64,000 bases of DNA from Gigantopelta aegis (lineage: Eukaryota; Mollusca; Gastropoda; Neomphalida; Peltospiridae): assembly GCF_016097555.1 (NCBI RefSeq), contig NC_054702.1, forward strand, positions 89,014,602 through 89,078,601. The letters run 5' to 3'. Under the pieces are notes generated by a model, which was not told the DNA's origin, did no database searches, and was given only the letters and a program-made list of their open reading frames with translations. Made by a program: the position numbers and the translations under genes. Numbering within the stretch: the stretch's first letter is position 1; every line of letters starts with the position of its first letter. Shown here one piece after another: positions 13,479-38,837 of the stretch.

Positions 13479-13640
13479 GCTGTGGTATGTGCTGTCACCT
13501 ATACCAAAAAGTGTACATAAAAGATACCTTTCTGCTAATGGGAAATGTATTTTCATATCAGAATTATTAAATATCTGATGTCCAATATCCGATGATCAAT
13601 ACATTAATGTGCTCTAGTAGCGTTATTAAACAAAACAAAT
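13479..13640 (+). repeat. 5'-truncated SINE, tail type B
   Basis: Begins inside the body (ggctgtggtatgtgctgtc), continues with 'cataaaagatacctttctgctaatgg', and ends with the type B tail 'atgtgctctagtagcgttattaaacaaaac'. Confidence 0.75.
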
Positions 13641-13653
13641 GTTTTTTGTTTAT

Positions 13654-14640
13654 TACTAAAGAATGTTTAGGTCACTATTGCAGTGCTGAATAATACTGCC
13701 ATACTACCCACTATTGCAGTGGTAAACAATACTGCCTGACTACTACCCACTACTAGAGAATGTTTTGGTCACTATTGCAGTGGTAAACAATACGGCCAGA
13801 CTACCCACTACTAGAGAATGTTTTGGTCACTATTACTGTACAGTGGTGAATAATACTGCCTGACTACCCACTACTAGAGAATGTTTTGGTCACTATTACT
13901 GTACAGTGGTGAATAATACTGCCAGACTACCCACTACTAGAGAATGTTTTGGTCACTATTGCAGTGGTAAACAATACTGCCAGACTACCCACTACTAGAG
14001 AATGTTTTGGTCACTATTACTGTACAGTGGTGAATAATACGGCCCGACTACCCACAACTAGAGAATGTTTTGGTCACTATTACAGTGGTGAATAATACTG
14101 CCCCACTACCCACTACTAGAGAATGTTTTGGTCACTATTCCAGTGGTGAATAACACTGCCCGACTACCCACAACTAGAGAATGTTTTGGTCACAATTTCA
14201 GTGGTGAACAATACTGCCCGACTACCCACAACTAGAGAATGTTTTGGTCACAATTTCAGTGGTGAACAATACGACCCGACTACCCACTACTAGAGAATGT
14301 TTTGGTCACTATTGCAGTGGTGAACAATACGGCCCGACTACCCACTACCAGAGAATGTTTTGGTCACTATTGCAGTGGTGAATAATACTGCCCGACTACC
14401 CACTACCAGAGAATGTTTTGGTCACTATTCCAGTGGTGAATAATACTGCCCGACTACCCACTACTAGAGAATGTTTTGGTCACAATTTCAGTGGTAAACA
14501 ATACGTCCTGACTACCCACTACTAGAGAATGTTTTGGTTACTATTGCAGTGGTGAATAATACTGCCTGACTACCCACTACTAGAGAATGTTTTGGTCACT
14601 ACTACAGTGGTAAATAATACTGCCCGACTACTTCTACCAC
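13654..14640. repeat. Minisatellite, about 16 units of 58 or 63 bp
   Basis: The unit reads roughly ctactagagaatgttttggt, then cactattgcagtggtgaata, then atactgcccgactaccca. Units fall into two length classes: some carry an extra 'ctgta' (tattactgtacagtgg), and a subset has 'cacaatttcagtgg'. The first unit is rearranged. The unit length is not a multiple of three and the array lies outside genes. Confidence 0.95.
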
Positions 14641-15520
14641 CATTATGTTCCACTCTGTTGATGGCCTGTTTTTTGTGCATAAATTAATGCATGGAAAAGG
14701 ACTAACATTTTTCGCAGGTGTTTGTGACAAAAGGACAATTGAGCTACACAGATCACAACCTTTCATTTACTGTAACAAAGTTAGAAGTTAGACTGTTTAT
14801 TTTCAAATACTTTTAAGTTAAACATCATCAGTACCCAGTGTACAGTAAAGTACACTTAAATGAACATGCTAAGAACAAACTATTACATAGAACGAACTGA
14901 TCATAAAGTCCTGTTTTATCTCATAAAAACCAAATTATGCAAATGTGTACAACAAACTACTGCTATAACGAACGAACTATCATGGTCCCTTTCAATTCGT
15001 TATTATTTTGCTGCTAATAGAAGAGAGTAGCTCGTTGCGTGGCAGCAGCAGGTTTTCTCATTATCTGTGGTCCTTGACCACATATCTGACATATTTAAAA
15101 TGTGTTGAGCGTGTCATTAAAATATTCCTTCCTTCCTGAGGAAAGTTCACCACCGAGTTACCATGAACTAGAACACAAACACATCAGATGCTTGGTGGAC
15201 GATTTTGTGTTGATATGGTATAGTACATAAAATTTATCAAGTTTCTATTCATAGACAATTTTGTACTTTGGTAAGGAATTTTTTTATAGTGTCAATAATA
15301 CTGTCATCATATTTTTAAGGTCAACATCTTTAAACAATACAGACCATTTAAAAAAATATATTTTATTAGCAACATTTTGATGCACTTTGTTACTGTACTG
15401 TACTTGAAATTGTTGCACGTCAAGGGAGATAATTTGCAGATGTCATTTCTGAATTGTCATTTACACATGCCAATTTTGAATATTTAGAATGCGCGCGCAC
15501 ACACACACACACTTACACCA
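14641..15520. other. Non-coding spacer with a short CA repeat
   Basis: No gene is seen. A purine-pyrimidine run 'gcgcgcgcacacacacacac' sits at 15491-15510, just before the MITE at 15521. A possible degraded SINE trace lies near 15020-15130 ('gcgtggcagcagcaggttttctcattatctgtgg'). Confidence 0.45.
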
Positions 15521-15932
15521 GTGTTCGAGATTAACGGGGATACCAGAATTTAATTTTGGATACCAGACTTCAAGAACCCAGTATCCCACCGGGATACCAT
15601 ATGTTGTTGTTTTTAATCCTGCGTTTTTATTTTTCAATAAACAATGAAAGTCGTCATTTACTGGTGAAGTTAAGTAACAGTATTTTCGAGCTCGTACCCA
15701 TTCTAATGTTATGCCATAACAAGATCTCCCCCAACTTATACCCAGTCTAATGCTACACTGGAGCAATAGCGGTGTTGCAATAGAATGGGAATGAGAACAG
15801 TGTCGTCCAAGTTTGTTACGATGTTATTTATGAATTTCATTGAAGTGGGATTAAAAATTCTCAGGTGGGATACCTGATTTTTAAACGTTAGTATCCAACT
15901 GGGATACTGCCCAAAAAATTTAATCTCGAACA

Positions 15933-15934
<2 letters not shown>
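15521..15934. repeat. MITE with GTGTTCGAGATTAA ends, inserted in a CA repeat
   Basis: The left end GTGTTCGAGATTAA (15521-15534) is repeated inverted at the right end (15921-15934). Further paired text lies inside each end (gtatcccac/gtgggatac). Both flanks are CA microsatellite, so the element split or seeded that tract. Confidence 0.8.

Positions 15935-16028
<94 letters not shown>
15935..16028. repeat. (CA)n microsatellite, about 94 bp
   Basis: An almost perfect ACACAC tract of about 45 units. It lies just past the DPH6 stop, so on the minus strand it would be a (GT)n run in that gene's 3' UTR if transcription extends this far. Confidence 0.95.
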
Positions 16029-16029
<1 letters not shown>

Positions 16030-16120
16030 AATAAACAAGACTAAATCTATCCACAGCACTTTCACAGGATTTTGTTCATGTATTGGATCCACCTGCAACA
16101 CATGTTCAGTGAAATCCCCG

Positions 16121-29006
<12,886 letters not shown>

Positions 29007-29260
29007 CATTAAACAAAATCAAAACAAACACATGTGCATATAACCGGAACAGGAAACGAGTAAATTCTTTACCCATTCATGCGCAGTGCTCACTTCCACG
29101 TCGGAAAACGAAAACAAATAATTAACTCGCAAGTTTGTCTGTTTCTTGAAAAAAATTGTAAGGATTCGTTTGTGTATTTCCCCATGTTTTGGTCGTTTAC
29201 CCATGAACACATAACTACTAGCAGTCACATATAAATGTTGTGTATTTGTTTTTATATTTA
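29007..29260. promoter_or_regulatory. Candidate DPH6 promoter / shared upstream region with GOLGA5
   Basis: Directly upstream of the DPH6 start. It contains 'cattcatgcgcagtgctcacttccacgtcgg' near 29085-29103, with an NRF1-like 'atgcgca' and an ETS-like 'acttcc', both common in TATA-less housekeeping promoters. Transcription start sites cannot be read from sequence, and sharing with GOLGA5 is only inferred from the head-to-head layout. Confidence 0.3.
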
Positions 29261-29771
29261 CATTTTAATGTCAAAATTATTAGAAAAGTCCAGAACCTGT
29301 CAAAACCAAACCTTTCATGGGAATCATGCCTGTTTCAAGTTTGCAACTCTTAGTTCAGGATTATGGTTGGTGTCAGGACCAGAGAACATTTTGAACTGAT
29401 TGGGCACTCACCCAAGTTACTGATTGTAGGATGAAACCCCCTCAGGGAACCCATTTTCTAATTTAGTTTTTCTCGTCCCACGATTGGCAATGGTATCAAG
29501 GTGTCATGTGTTTTCGATATGATAAGCAAATATTTTTAATTTAATAAAAACAACACTTCATACATACTATAATACTTTACCTTTCTTAAGTCACATTAGT
29601 TTATTGTGGAAAAACTGATAATCTCCTATGAATGCCAGGTTTGCCACCAAGAACACTAGCCGTGGAGTCGTACAGGTGTTTCCGCTATATTTTGACAAAC
29701 GTGATATGTTTTCAATAGTTTCATTTCACATTTTGGCTGTCTAATTTTGTCCTTGTTATGGTAGTGTATAT

Positions 29772-30120
29772 AGTGTTTTCCCCAGCTTGTTTTAGCATGG
29801 TGCAGCACCATGCCTAAATGGTCTAGTACCATCTTGCCTCAATCAGCACCATGCTGCTCTGAGATTAAACAAGCCTTTTTCAGTAATTAATTCTAAAATT
29901 GCCTTTATAAAACACCCAAAAAGGTATTATTAATTAATAAAATATGCCTTTTATATCTTTTACCATTCATTTATTAAAGTAAGCACATAAATTACATTAA
30001 TGTTTATTTTAATTACTTTTTGTTTGTATTTTTAATGAAAAACAAGTGCCCCGTAAATGGTGAAAATGCCCCAAAAGTGTTTGGTCTACCATGCCTTGCC
30101 TAATTTCTAGGGAAATCACT
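29772..30120. repeat. 349-bp MITE, uninterrupted copy
   Basis: The ends AGTGTTTTCCC and, inverted, AGTGATTTCCC form short terminal inverted repeats. Just inside is the palindrome 'agcatggtgcagcaccatgc'. A second copy at 58995-60658 is about 90% similar but split by a 1.3-kb insertion. This copy shows the empty site 'ggtctaccatgccttgcc'. Confidence 0.8.
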
Positions 30121-30399
30121 AGTATAGTAGTGTAGGGTCTGCACTCCATGAAATAATTTACATAAAATTCTGCTTTTGAAAATAAAATCATAAAATGTTT
30201 GTAACTTGTAGTAAGTTGTACAAAATATCAAATAATTTTCAGAACAATAAACAGATTTGCCAGTGTTCACTGAAAACATATTTACATTATGTTTTTGTCA
30301 TAAGTTAATGTCTAATCCTCTTGTTCTACATATCTACGGCACTTAAATTCAGATTGCCACCTTAAGTACTCTGACAGAAATATATATTTTCAGAAGGGT

Positions 30400-30535
30400 A
30401 CCAGACGTTTCGCCCCCCCCAGCCAGTTCTCCCCCAGGTCTGTTCGCCCCCCAAATATGATGTCAGTTCACTCCCACGTGCATAACCAGTTCGCCCCTAC
30501 ACAGGTATCAGTTCGCCCCCAGTCAGTTCGGGTCA
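30400..30535. repeat. Short array of CAGTTCGCCCC motifs
   Basis: 'agttcgcccc' or close variants occur about six times at spacings of about 20-30 bases, with C-runs, in otherwise AT-rich DNA upstream of GOLGA5. It may be a repeat relic or a local GC-rich upstream element; sequence alone does not decide. Confidence 0.5.
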
Positions 30536-30724
30536 TGTTCCTGGCCTGGAAAGTCATGAACTTTTTATATTGGTCATGGAACAGCCTGAATTTCAATGTT
30601 GTGAGAAAAAAGACACTGTTGTTTATGTTCAGGTTGATAGTGACGTAATATGTTGCATAATCTTGCAATACATGCAGTTACAAACGAAGTATTGAAAACA
30701 TATATCGATTGAAATTGTATGACT

Positions 30725-30990
30725 CTACGATATAACGAAAGCCATGGTGTGTGTTGTTCTGTCAAAGATCTCTTGCTGCTAATGGAAATTGTGGGTTTTC
30801 TCTAAAAAATATATGACATAATTATCAAATATATATTTTTAAAAATGGGCAGGATTTAGTTCATTTGGTAGAGCTCTCCAATCACCTCAGTGGACCCATT
30901 CTCTTATTGTTTTTTTCTGTACCAACCAGTACCTTATGGTATGTGCTGTCCTGACTGGGAAAATGCATATAATGCAGTGAAAAGTGTAGT
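30725..30990 (+). repeat. Two degraded SINE fragments
   Basis: The first, 30740-30835, has 'gccatggtgtgtgttgttctgtc' and 'gatctcttgctgctaatgg'. The second, 30848-30990, has a tRNA-like head 'ttcatttggtagagctctcc' and body text 'accaaccagtaccttatgg'. Both are heavily diverged and sit just upstream of the first coding exon of GOLGA5. Confidence 0.5.
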
Positions 30991-31134
30991 GTATGTGACA
31001 CAAGCCATTTTTGTTTTTATGAACTTAACATGGTATCCTAATATACCTAGTTGGTTTAAAAAAAAGTATTAGTTTATAAAAAATAATATAGTAGCACAAT
31101 TGTACTTATTTGTTTCAGTTTACAGATAACAGTA

Positions 31135-34100
31135 ATGTCATGGTTATCAGCTGTTACAGGAAAAGCTGAAGATTTCCTAAACAAGCTTGACAAATCAGCA
31201 GCTCAGACTTTTCAAATTGAAGATGAGGTCAAGGCAGTTCTCAATGAATCGCCAGCAAGAGCTGAGTTTACTGTTGGTGGTTCCCCATACCCTGATTCTA
31301 GACTGGCAAGTTCGTCGAAAAGTGTCCCTTCAAAACTCAATGAACTAAAGGCATCTGTTGATCCCTCGACCTCCATTGTCAGTTCTCCTGTGAGACCAGC
31401 ACCGTCTAGACCTGCTGCTGTTACAGTCCAGAAGTCATCCCCTGTTGCTCCAAGGAAACAGGAGTTGAAGCTGAAGAAGAAAGACTCCGACGAGGCTCTC
31501 TTTGATTTTCTCAACAGCAAGGATCCTGTGGAGAGTGTGAAGAAAAAGACTACACCAGTAGGCAGTGCCCACCATTCTAGACAGTCCAGTACATCCTCGA
31601 ACATATCTCATAATGAAGTGAAGACCACTACAGATGTTATGTCCACAGGACATGACTTGCCTGGTCTTCAGGTTAAAGAGACAGGTAGGTGTTATTGGTA
31701 TAACCTACTAATAGAAGTAATACTATGAATAAAACTTAGGTTTCAAAATATATTACATGGCAGGAACTTGGATGGGGGTATTACTCTCTTCACAGAAAAT
31801 GTAAAGTGCAATTTTTAGTTAGAAAGTTTTCTTTTTATCAAGCTGAAGAAGACACAATATAGCTATGCCCAGATTTGTTTTGAAAATCAATCTGTTATTT
31901 TAGAGTTGATATAGTCCTAATTCTAAGTACAAGATCAAAGTTTCTGAATTTTAGACCAGTAACAATAACCTGGTCACCAAGGAGGTAAATGCAATTATGA
32001 GTTTTGTTTTAGGACTACTTTGAGTACATTGTTTGTTAATTATACAAAATGTATATAACTTGTTGTTTAATTTTGAAAACCAGATTAAGCCATTTTTCAC
32101 TATTTATTTTTCTCTTTAACTTTTCTGTCATCATTTCCTCTTTATGAGGGGCAAGACATAGCCCAGTGGTAAAGCACTCACCTGATCTAGGATAAATCCC
32201 TGTCGGTGGACCCACTGAGCTATTTCTCGTTCCAGCCAGTGCTATCCTGTCTGTAGGATGGTGCATATAAAAGATCCCTTGCTACTAATGGAAAAATGTA
32301 GCGGGTTTCCTCTCTAAGAATAAATGTCAGAATTACCAAATGTTTAACATCCAATAACTGATGATTAATCAAACAAAACAAACTATTTTTTCCCTCTTTG
32401 TGATAATTTTTACAATTATGTTTTAAAGAATCTTTAGAGTCCCAGTCACAGTCCGAAAGCCCAACTGGGTCGAACACTTCGGCTGACATAGACGCCATTG
32501 CTGATGCCATGAAGGAAAGTCCAACAGGTAGCGATAACAGTGTTTCCGATGAGAAGAGGGATCATGCACAGTTGTCTTCTCTTGAATTGGAAAACAGTCT
32601 TTTGAGAAAAGAGGTGGCCACACTAAATCAGGAAATGGTTTCTGTCATACAGAGGGCTAAAGATGCACAAACTGGTAAATGTCTAATATATTCTATTATC
32701 TTTTAACTTACCCATAATATCCATGTCATAAACCCATGTGATAATTTAGTGTATTAACCCGGTTAATAATGGTATGCAAATTTGCAAGGTCTCTAGCTAA
32801 TGTGGATGGGTCATTTGTTAACAAGATATCTGAGCGTAACATTTTGAAATATTTAGTTAAAAAGTCAAACTAATTTGTGCTAATCGTGATGACGTCATAT
32901 TACTGATGGCGGCGACTTTAGTATAATGTAATTTACTAAAAATTTAATTATAATGTTATTTTAGAGGTGTTATAGGAAAAATAGAATTCGCTACTTGTGT
33001 TTTTTAATATGTAAAATATCAACATCGTCTAGTTAATTGGTATTTGTCTTAGCAGATCCTCGACAAATACTGATTAACATAGACTTGGTTGATATTTAAC
33101 ATATTCAAAAATACTTGTGATGAATCCTCTATTTATTACAAACATTATTTATATATATATTTTTTGTTTTCGATGGCTGCACATTCTCTGGATATGTCTT
33201 AATCTTGATGGTTCAAGAAAATGTACTTCGTAAACTAATTTTGAAAACATATAAACTGATTTAAAAAGAAAGGAAAAAAATGCTTTTCACTACAAAAGCC
33301 AAACATACATACATCTACCAACAACTGAAATTAAAATAAAACTGTTTGAAATTTGTCTAAACAATGGGACAAACGAAAACATGCCTGATCTTAGCAGGTG
33401 CACAAATATCTATAGTCTAAACAAAAAAATCTAAACTATTTACCAGAAATATTGCACAAATATACTAGAGGCCAAAGCATGTTTAAAGAATATAATGAGT
33501 TGTAAATTTGCTGATTACAGAGCTGGTGAGAGTAAAACAGCAGCTGAATGACTACAACAGCACTATGTCACAGCACGACCAGCTGGTTCGAGAATTGCAG
33601 TCACGAGAGACGGACCTTACTGAGGCTCTGACTGCAAAAGACTCACAGCTTGCAGTGTTGAGAGTGCGACTCGAGGAAGCTGACAGAGAGTGTAAAACTA
33701 GACAGAAACAGATCAGTGATTTACAGGAACATCGAGAAAGGTATTTTTGATTTAAGGATTGTCTGTTATTTCTTTTACATTCATCTGGGTATAAACACAA
33801 AAAAATCATCTACAAACTGTGAATCGGCAAAGCCATTCTCACATAAATTTGCAAGTGATTTTTTTTTTGTTCATACCCAGATGAACATAAAAGAAATAAC
33901 AGACAATGTTTATAATTAAATTTGAATGATACTTGCTAATAATAACATTAAAAGTTTATACTTTATTTTAAATTATTTTTTGTCCATAAACAGTAACACT
34001 CAAAAAGACAACTTGACCATATAAAATGATGTCTTCAGATATGATGTTCCCTGACAACATAATTTTTACGTTCATCAAGAAATTAACAAACTCTCGTTGC

Positions 34101-37100
34101 TACATTTGGACCAATGGGATGACATTATATTGTGATGAATGTAACAGAAATTGTATTATATGGGTTTGTCAGGACATGGGTTTGTTGATATGCTAGTCGG
34201 CACTATTAAATGAAGGGCCATATGGCAGTTGACCTACTGGAAGGCAGAGTTGCGTGAATTAAACAACTAGAAGTAAATACTAAGAGTACATTCCTCATCA
34301 TTTAATGCATATTTTAAACAGCTAGCTGAATTCAAAATATATACTAGCCTGATGCCCAAGGTAAGTGCTTTTTTAAGTCAGGCCAGTGACAAATGCTTAC
34401 CTACCCCAATGTGTTGGTGCTTTAAAAGCACAAAAAATCAGGTTTTCCCTTAATGAATATTTGGACACCGATAATTTGTTATCCATTTCTAAAATTAATG
34501 CACATCCCAGTGTAATTTTATTCAAGTCTTAAGCTAAACAGTAGAGAAAAACATTTTTCTTTTAATACTTAACTGGTACCCTAAACATTCTTTACTCTGT
34601 AGCAATACAATGGTAGCATAATGAAACTGGTCACCAGTCTGTTAGGCTTCACACTACAGTTGTAGTATTTTCTTTGTAAATAATACATAAACATAGCAAT
34701 AATCCAGTTACATAACAAATTTTCAGTTATAATAAGGATAGGTAGGTTAAGTTGGATGAAGTATGTTTCAGGACAAACTAAATTAATATATTTTTAGTCA
34801 ATTTTTTGTTTGTCATTTAATGGATCTTCTTTAGTGTAACCTTGACTTTAATGAGAAAATAAACAAGTTGTTTTTAATTTTACTATTTTGAAAGCAAAGT
34901 TGTTATCTTTCCTTGTGCAGAAGTGGTTGAGGTCCAGAATGCATTATATGTATAAAATTAAAAATATATGAACTCTTTTAAATGTAATTTGTTAGCTGGG
35001 GCAGGATGTAGTCCAGTGGTAAAGCATTCCACTTGATGCACTTTCAGTCTGGAATTGATCTCCGTCGGTGGACCCATTGGGCTATTTTTTGCTCCAGCCA
35101 GATATCAAAGGCCGTGTTATGTGTTATCCTGTCCGTGGGATGGTGCATATAAAATATCTCTTGCTGCTAATTGAAAAGAGTAGCTCATGAAGTGGCGACA
35201 GTGGGTTCCCTCTCTTAATATCTGTGTGATCATTGTATGGATCAAACAGCTGGATGTTTTGGCAGATAAGAAATAAACTGCACTACATGTTTTTGTAATA
35301 AATTTTGTTATTCCTTTAAGAAACAAGTTTCAGAGAGACCAGTGGTCTGTGAAAAGGTCAGAATTTATTATTCAAAATAAAACATTTAATACAATAATGT
35401 AGAATTTTGTAAAAAAATTCAATCCCTTGACTGAAAATGAACTATTTAATATATAATAGTATTACCAAACATGTTGTTACAAGTGTTTCTAACTGATTAA
35501 AGTTTATTTTTATGACTGGTTTGTTCTATAACTGCAAACCAGATACGAAAAAAATCTTATGTTTTATAGAGTCTCTCCCTAATTTAAAAATAAATACTAT
35601 ATGACTTTTATGAGTGGTTAAGCTTTGTTCATGTATTTTGGGGTTTTTGTTCTGTCATCTTTTCTTTTTTCTTCTATCTCTCTCTTTTTCGCCTTGTCTG
35701 TGCGTGTGTGTTTTCATCTATCGCTCTCAGTTTTCTCTCCCAATTTCATTCACTTAATTTGATGAAATAAAATATAGCTTTACCCTATTTTTTTTTTTTA
35801 GAATTTTACAAGACCACACAGATTCCAGTGGGATGCATGGTAAAGCACTTGATGATCTTAAAGAAAAACTAGTTAATGTTGAAACGTCTCTGAAGAGGGA
35901 AAAGGAGTCATTTCAAATGGCACAGGTTAGTAATTCACCTTGTTGTGAAATATTTCTCTGAGTAAGTCAAAAGTACTGCCTAGCATCGATGCTCTCCAGC
36001 AGTACAGAATGGACAGCAGGTAGTATATATAATATACATATACTTTCAAACCTACTGAAGTAGATGCCTGCATTAAGTATATGCATGTCTTAAGAGGCCA
36101 CCTTTCTTTCCAACCATATAATCTATTATAACAGTAGAAATTAACCTGTATTAAGCAGACAGCAGACTTTCCCCCAGGATATTTTTAAGGAGCTTTACAT
36201 TTTTACTATCAGTTTAATGCAAATGCATGTGCCAGCTTTGTTGTCTATGACAAGTAGTAATTGACTTGTTAAATGAAAGGGTGTTGAGGGCCTTGCACCT
36301 AATTAGGTATGAAGCACATATTAGAATTGTGAATACCTGTATACTGTAACATTTTAACAGTTGATTGTCACATATAGCCAATTAAAGTGTAGAGGCATGT
36401 GATTTAAGGCCCTTACATGATGCCAAAGCACTTACTTACACACCTACGGTGAAGTGGCCCCCTATGCCATATGCCTCTAGGGAAACACCCGAGACAGCTG
36501 TCTAAAGAGGCCACCTTTTTCATAATTCAGAGCTCACACTGGAAAGAATTTTGGTTAAAAAGTAAATTTTCACATACATAAAGTATTACCGTACACTTTT
36601 AAAAAGTGGCTAATTTAAAGAAAATTTTATTAGCCAAATACTAAATATAGCCACTTTGTATGAAAATTAGCAGATGGCTAATTTGGCAATGGACAGGATG
36701 AGCTCTATTGTCCGGTACCTGTTTAATATATGTTTGACTCTATGTAATGATAGGGGCGGGACATAGCCCAGTGGTAAAGTGCTCGTCTGATGTGCGGTCG
36801 GTATGGGATCAATCCCCATCAGTGAGCACAATGGGCTATTTCTCGCTCCAGTCAGTTCACCATGACTTGTATATCAAAGACTGTGTTATGTCCCTGTCGG
36901 TGGACCCTTTGGGCTATTTCTCATTCTAGCCAGTGCCCACAGCTGGTATATCAAAGACTGTGGTATGTGGTGTCCTGTCTGTAGGAAAGTGCATATAAAA
37001 GATCCCTTGCTGCATTAGGAAAAATGTAGCGGGTTTCCTCTGATGACTACATGTCAGAATTACCAAATGTTTTACATCCAGTGGCCGATGATTAATTAAT

Positions 37101-38803
37101 CAATGTGTTCCAGTGGTGTCGTTAAACAAAACAAAGGTCTTTTACTTCCTCTGTAAGACTATGTAAAAAAAATCACCAAATGTTTGACATCTAATAGCCA
37201 ATGATTAATAATAAATCAATGTGCTGTAGTGGGATTATTAAAGAAAACAAAGTTTGACTATGTAGTGACATGTTGGTGATTATTTCAGTAAGATAAACAA
37301 ATTTAAATTATATATACAGTATATATATTATTTTTCTGTTCTAGCAAGAATCAACTGATCGCCACAGTCGCTTGGTGCAAGAACAGCAGACACTTGCCGA
37401 ATCACTGAAGGCAGTCAACAAAAAGTATGCAACAGAAAAACGTATGTTCGTCTTGCTTATGTGTATATTGATATTTCAACTCTTGTATTCAGATTCTAAC
37501 CAGACATATTTTGTCAGAATCGATGGAATTAGAATCAAATTTACAAAGAAAATATTAGTCCTGACTTATGTTTTGTTTATATATTATTTTGTAAGTAAAT
37601 ATTGAGATAAGGAAGAATGAAGGAAATGAAATGACTATGATGCTGAGCACAGACAACATGAGGCTCACATTGAAGATGTAAAAATTGTATTAAATTATGT
37701 TAACTGCAGTGCTGTTTTATGTTACATACAGCACTTAAATATTGTTTAATTTTTATGTTTAATTTAACAGAAAAGACACAAGAATTGTCCAATCAGTTGA
37801 AAGTAGCCAAGTCTAGTGCTGAAACTGCACGGCAGGAACTTACAGAATACAAAGAAAAAGCATCCAGAATATTGCAGGTGACAGTTATAAGCTTTTTACT
37901 TTCATTTCATTTCTGTGAAGCATGTCATTACATAATTAGCCAAATTAGATGCATGCATATTTTCACACACAATATGTTTCACCAAGGCATCCACTATTTT
38001 AGACCAAAGTATCAGAAATTTCAATATTTTTAGTTTTTCTTCAGAAAATGTAAATTAGATTAGATCTATTTATGGTTTTGACATGTCAATAACGATTTCA
38101 TCCCAAAACAATGTTTATTTCAACTATTTGTAAGATCTTTTAGCTTTTAAATAACAAAAAAAACCTAGCACCCCCAAATTAAAAAAAAAAACCAAAACCT
38201 GTCCAAATATTTAAATTTCAAGCTATTTAGATTTGTTAAAAATAAAAGTAGGAAGTTGTTATGGCATATTCATGTTTACATTTCAGTCTAAAGAGAGATT
38301 GATATCGAGTCTGCGAGACCGATCTGGGTCTGGTGCATCAGGAGAGGCTATAGGAGTGTCTAATCTGGAGTACGACTCTGTCAAACAGGAGAGAGACATG
38401 TTCCGTGACGAGGTTCAGCAGTCCAAACTCGTTATTGATAACCTTCGACTTGAAATGCAGGTCAGTTGTGGGGGAAGGTTTTACTTCTCTACACCTTGTG
38501 TTACATCCTGTGTCAAAGCAGATTGGGGTGTGAGGGGGGGGGGGGGGTGATACAGAACCTTCATTTTCAATTATTTTTGGGTGGGATTAAAGAAAGAAAG
38601 AAATGTTTTATTTAATGACGCACTCAACACATTTTATTTACGGTTATATGGCATCAGACATATGGTTACAGATCACAGATTGAGAGAGGAAACTCGCTGT
38701 TGCCACTTCATGGGCTACTCTTTTCGATTAGCAGCAAGGGAGCTTTTATATGCACCATCTTGGGTGGGATTAAATTTGGGAATATGAGCATATTATGTCA
38801 GGT

Positions 38804-38837
<34 letters not shown>

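Noticed and set aside
13654-14640. CRISPR-like array
   Set aside because: Units are contiguous with no unique spacers, in a eukaryotic intergenic region: a minisatellite.
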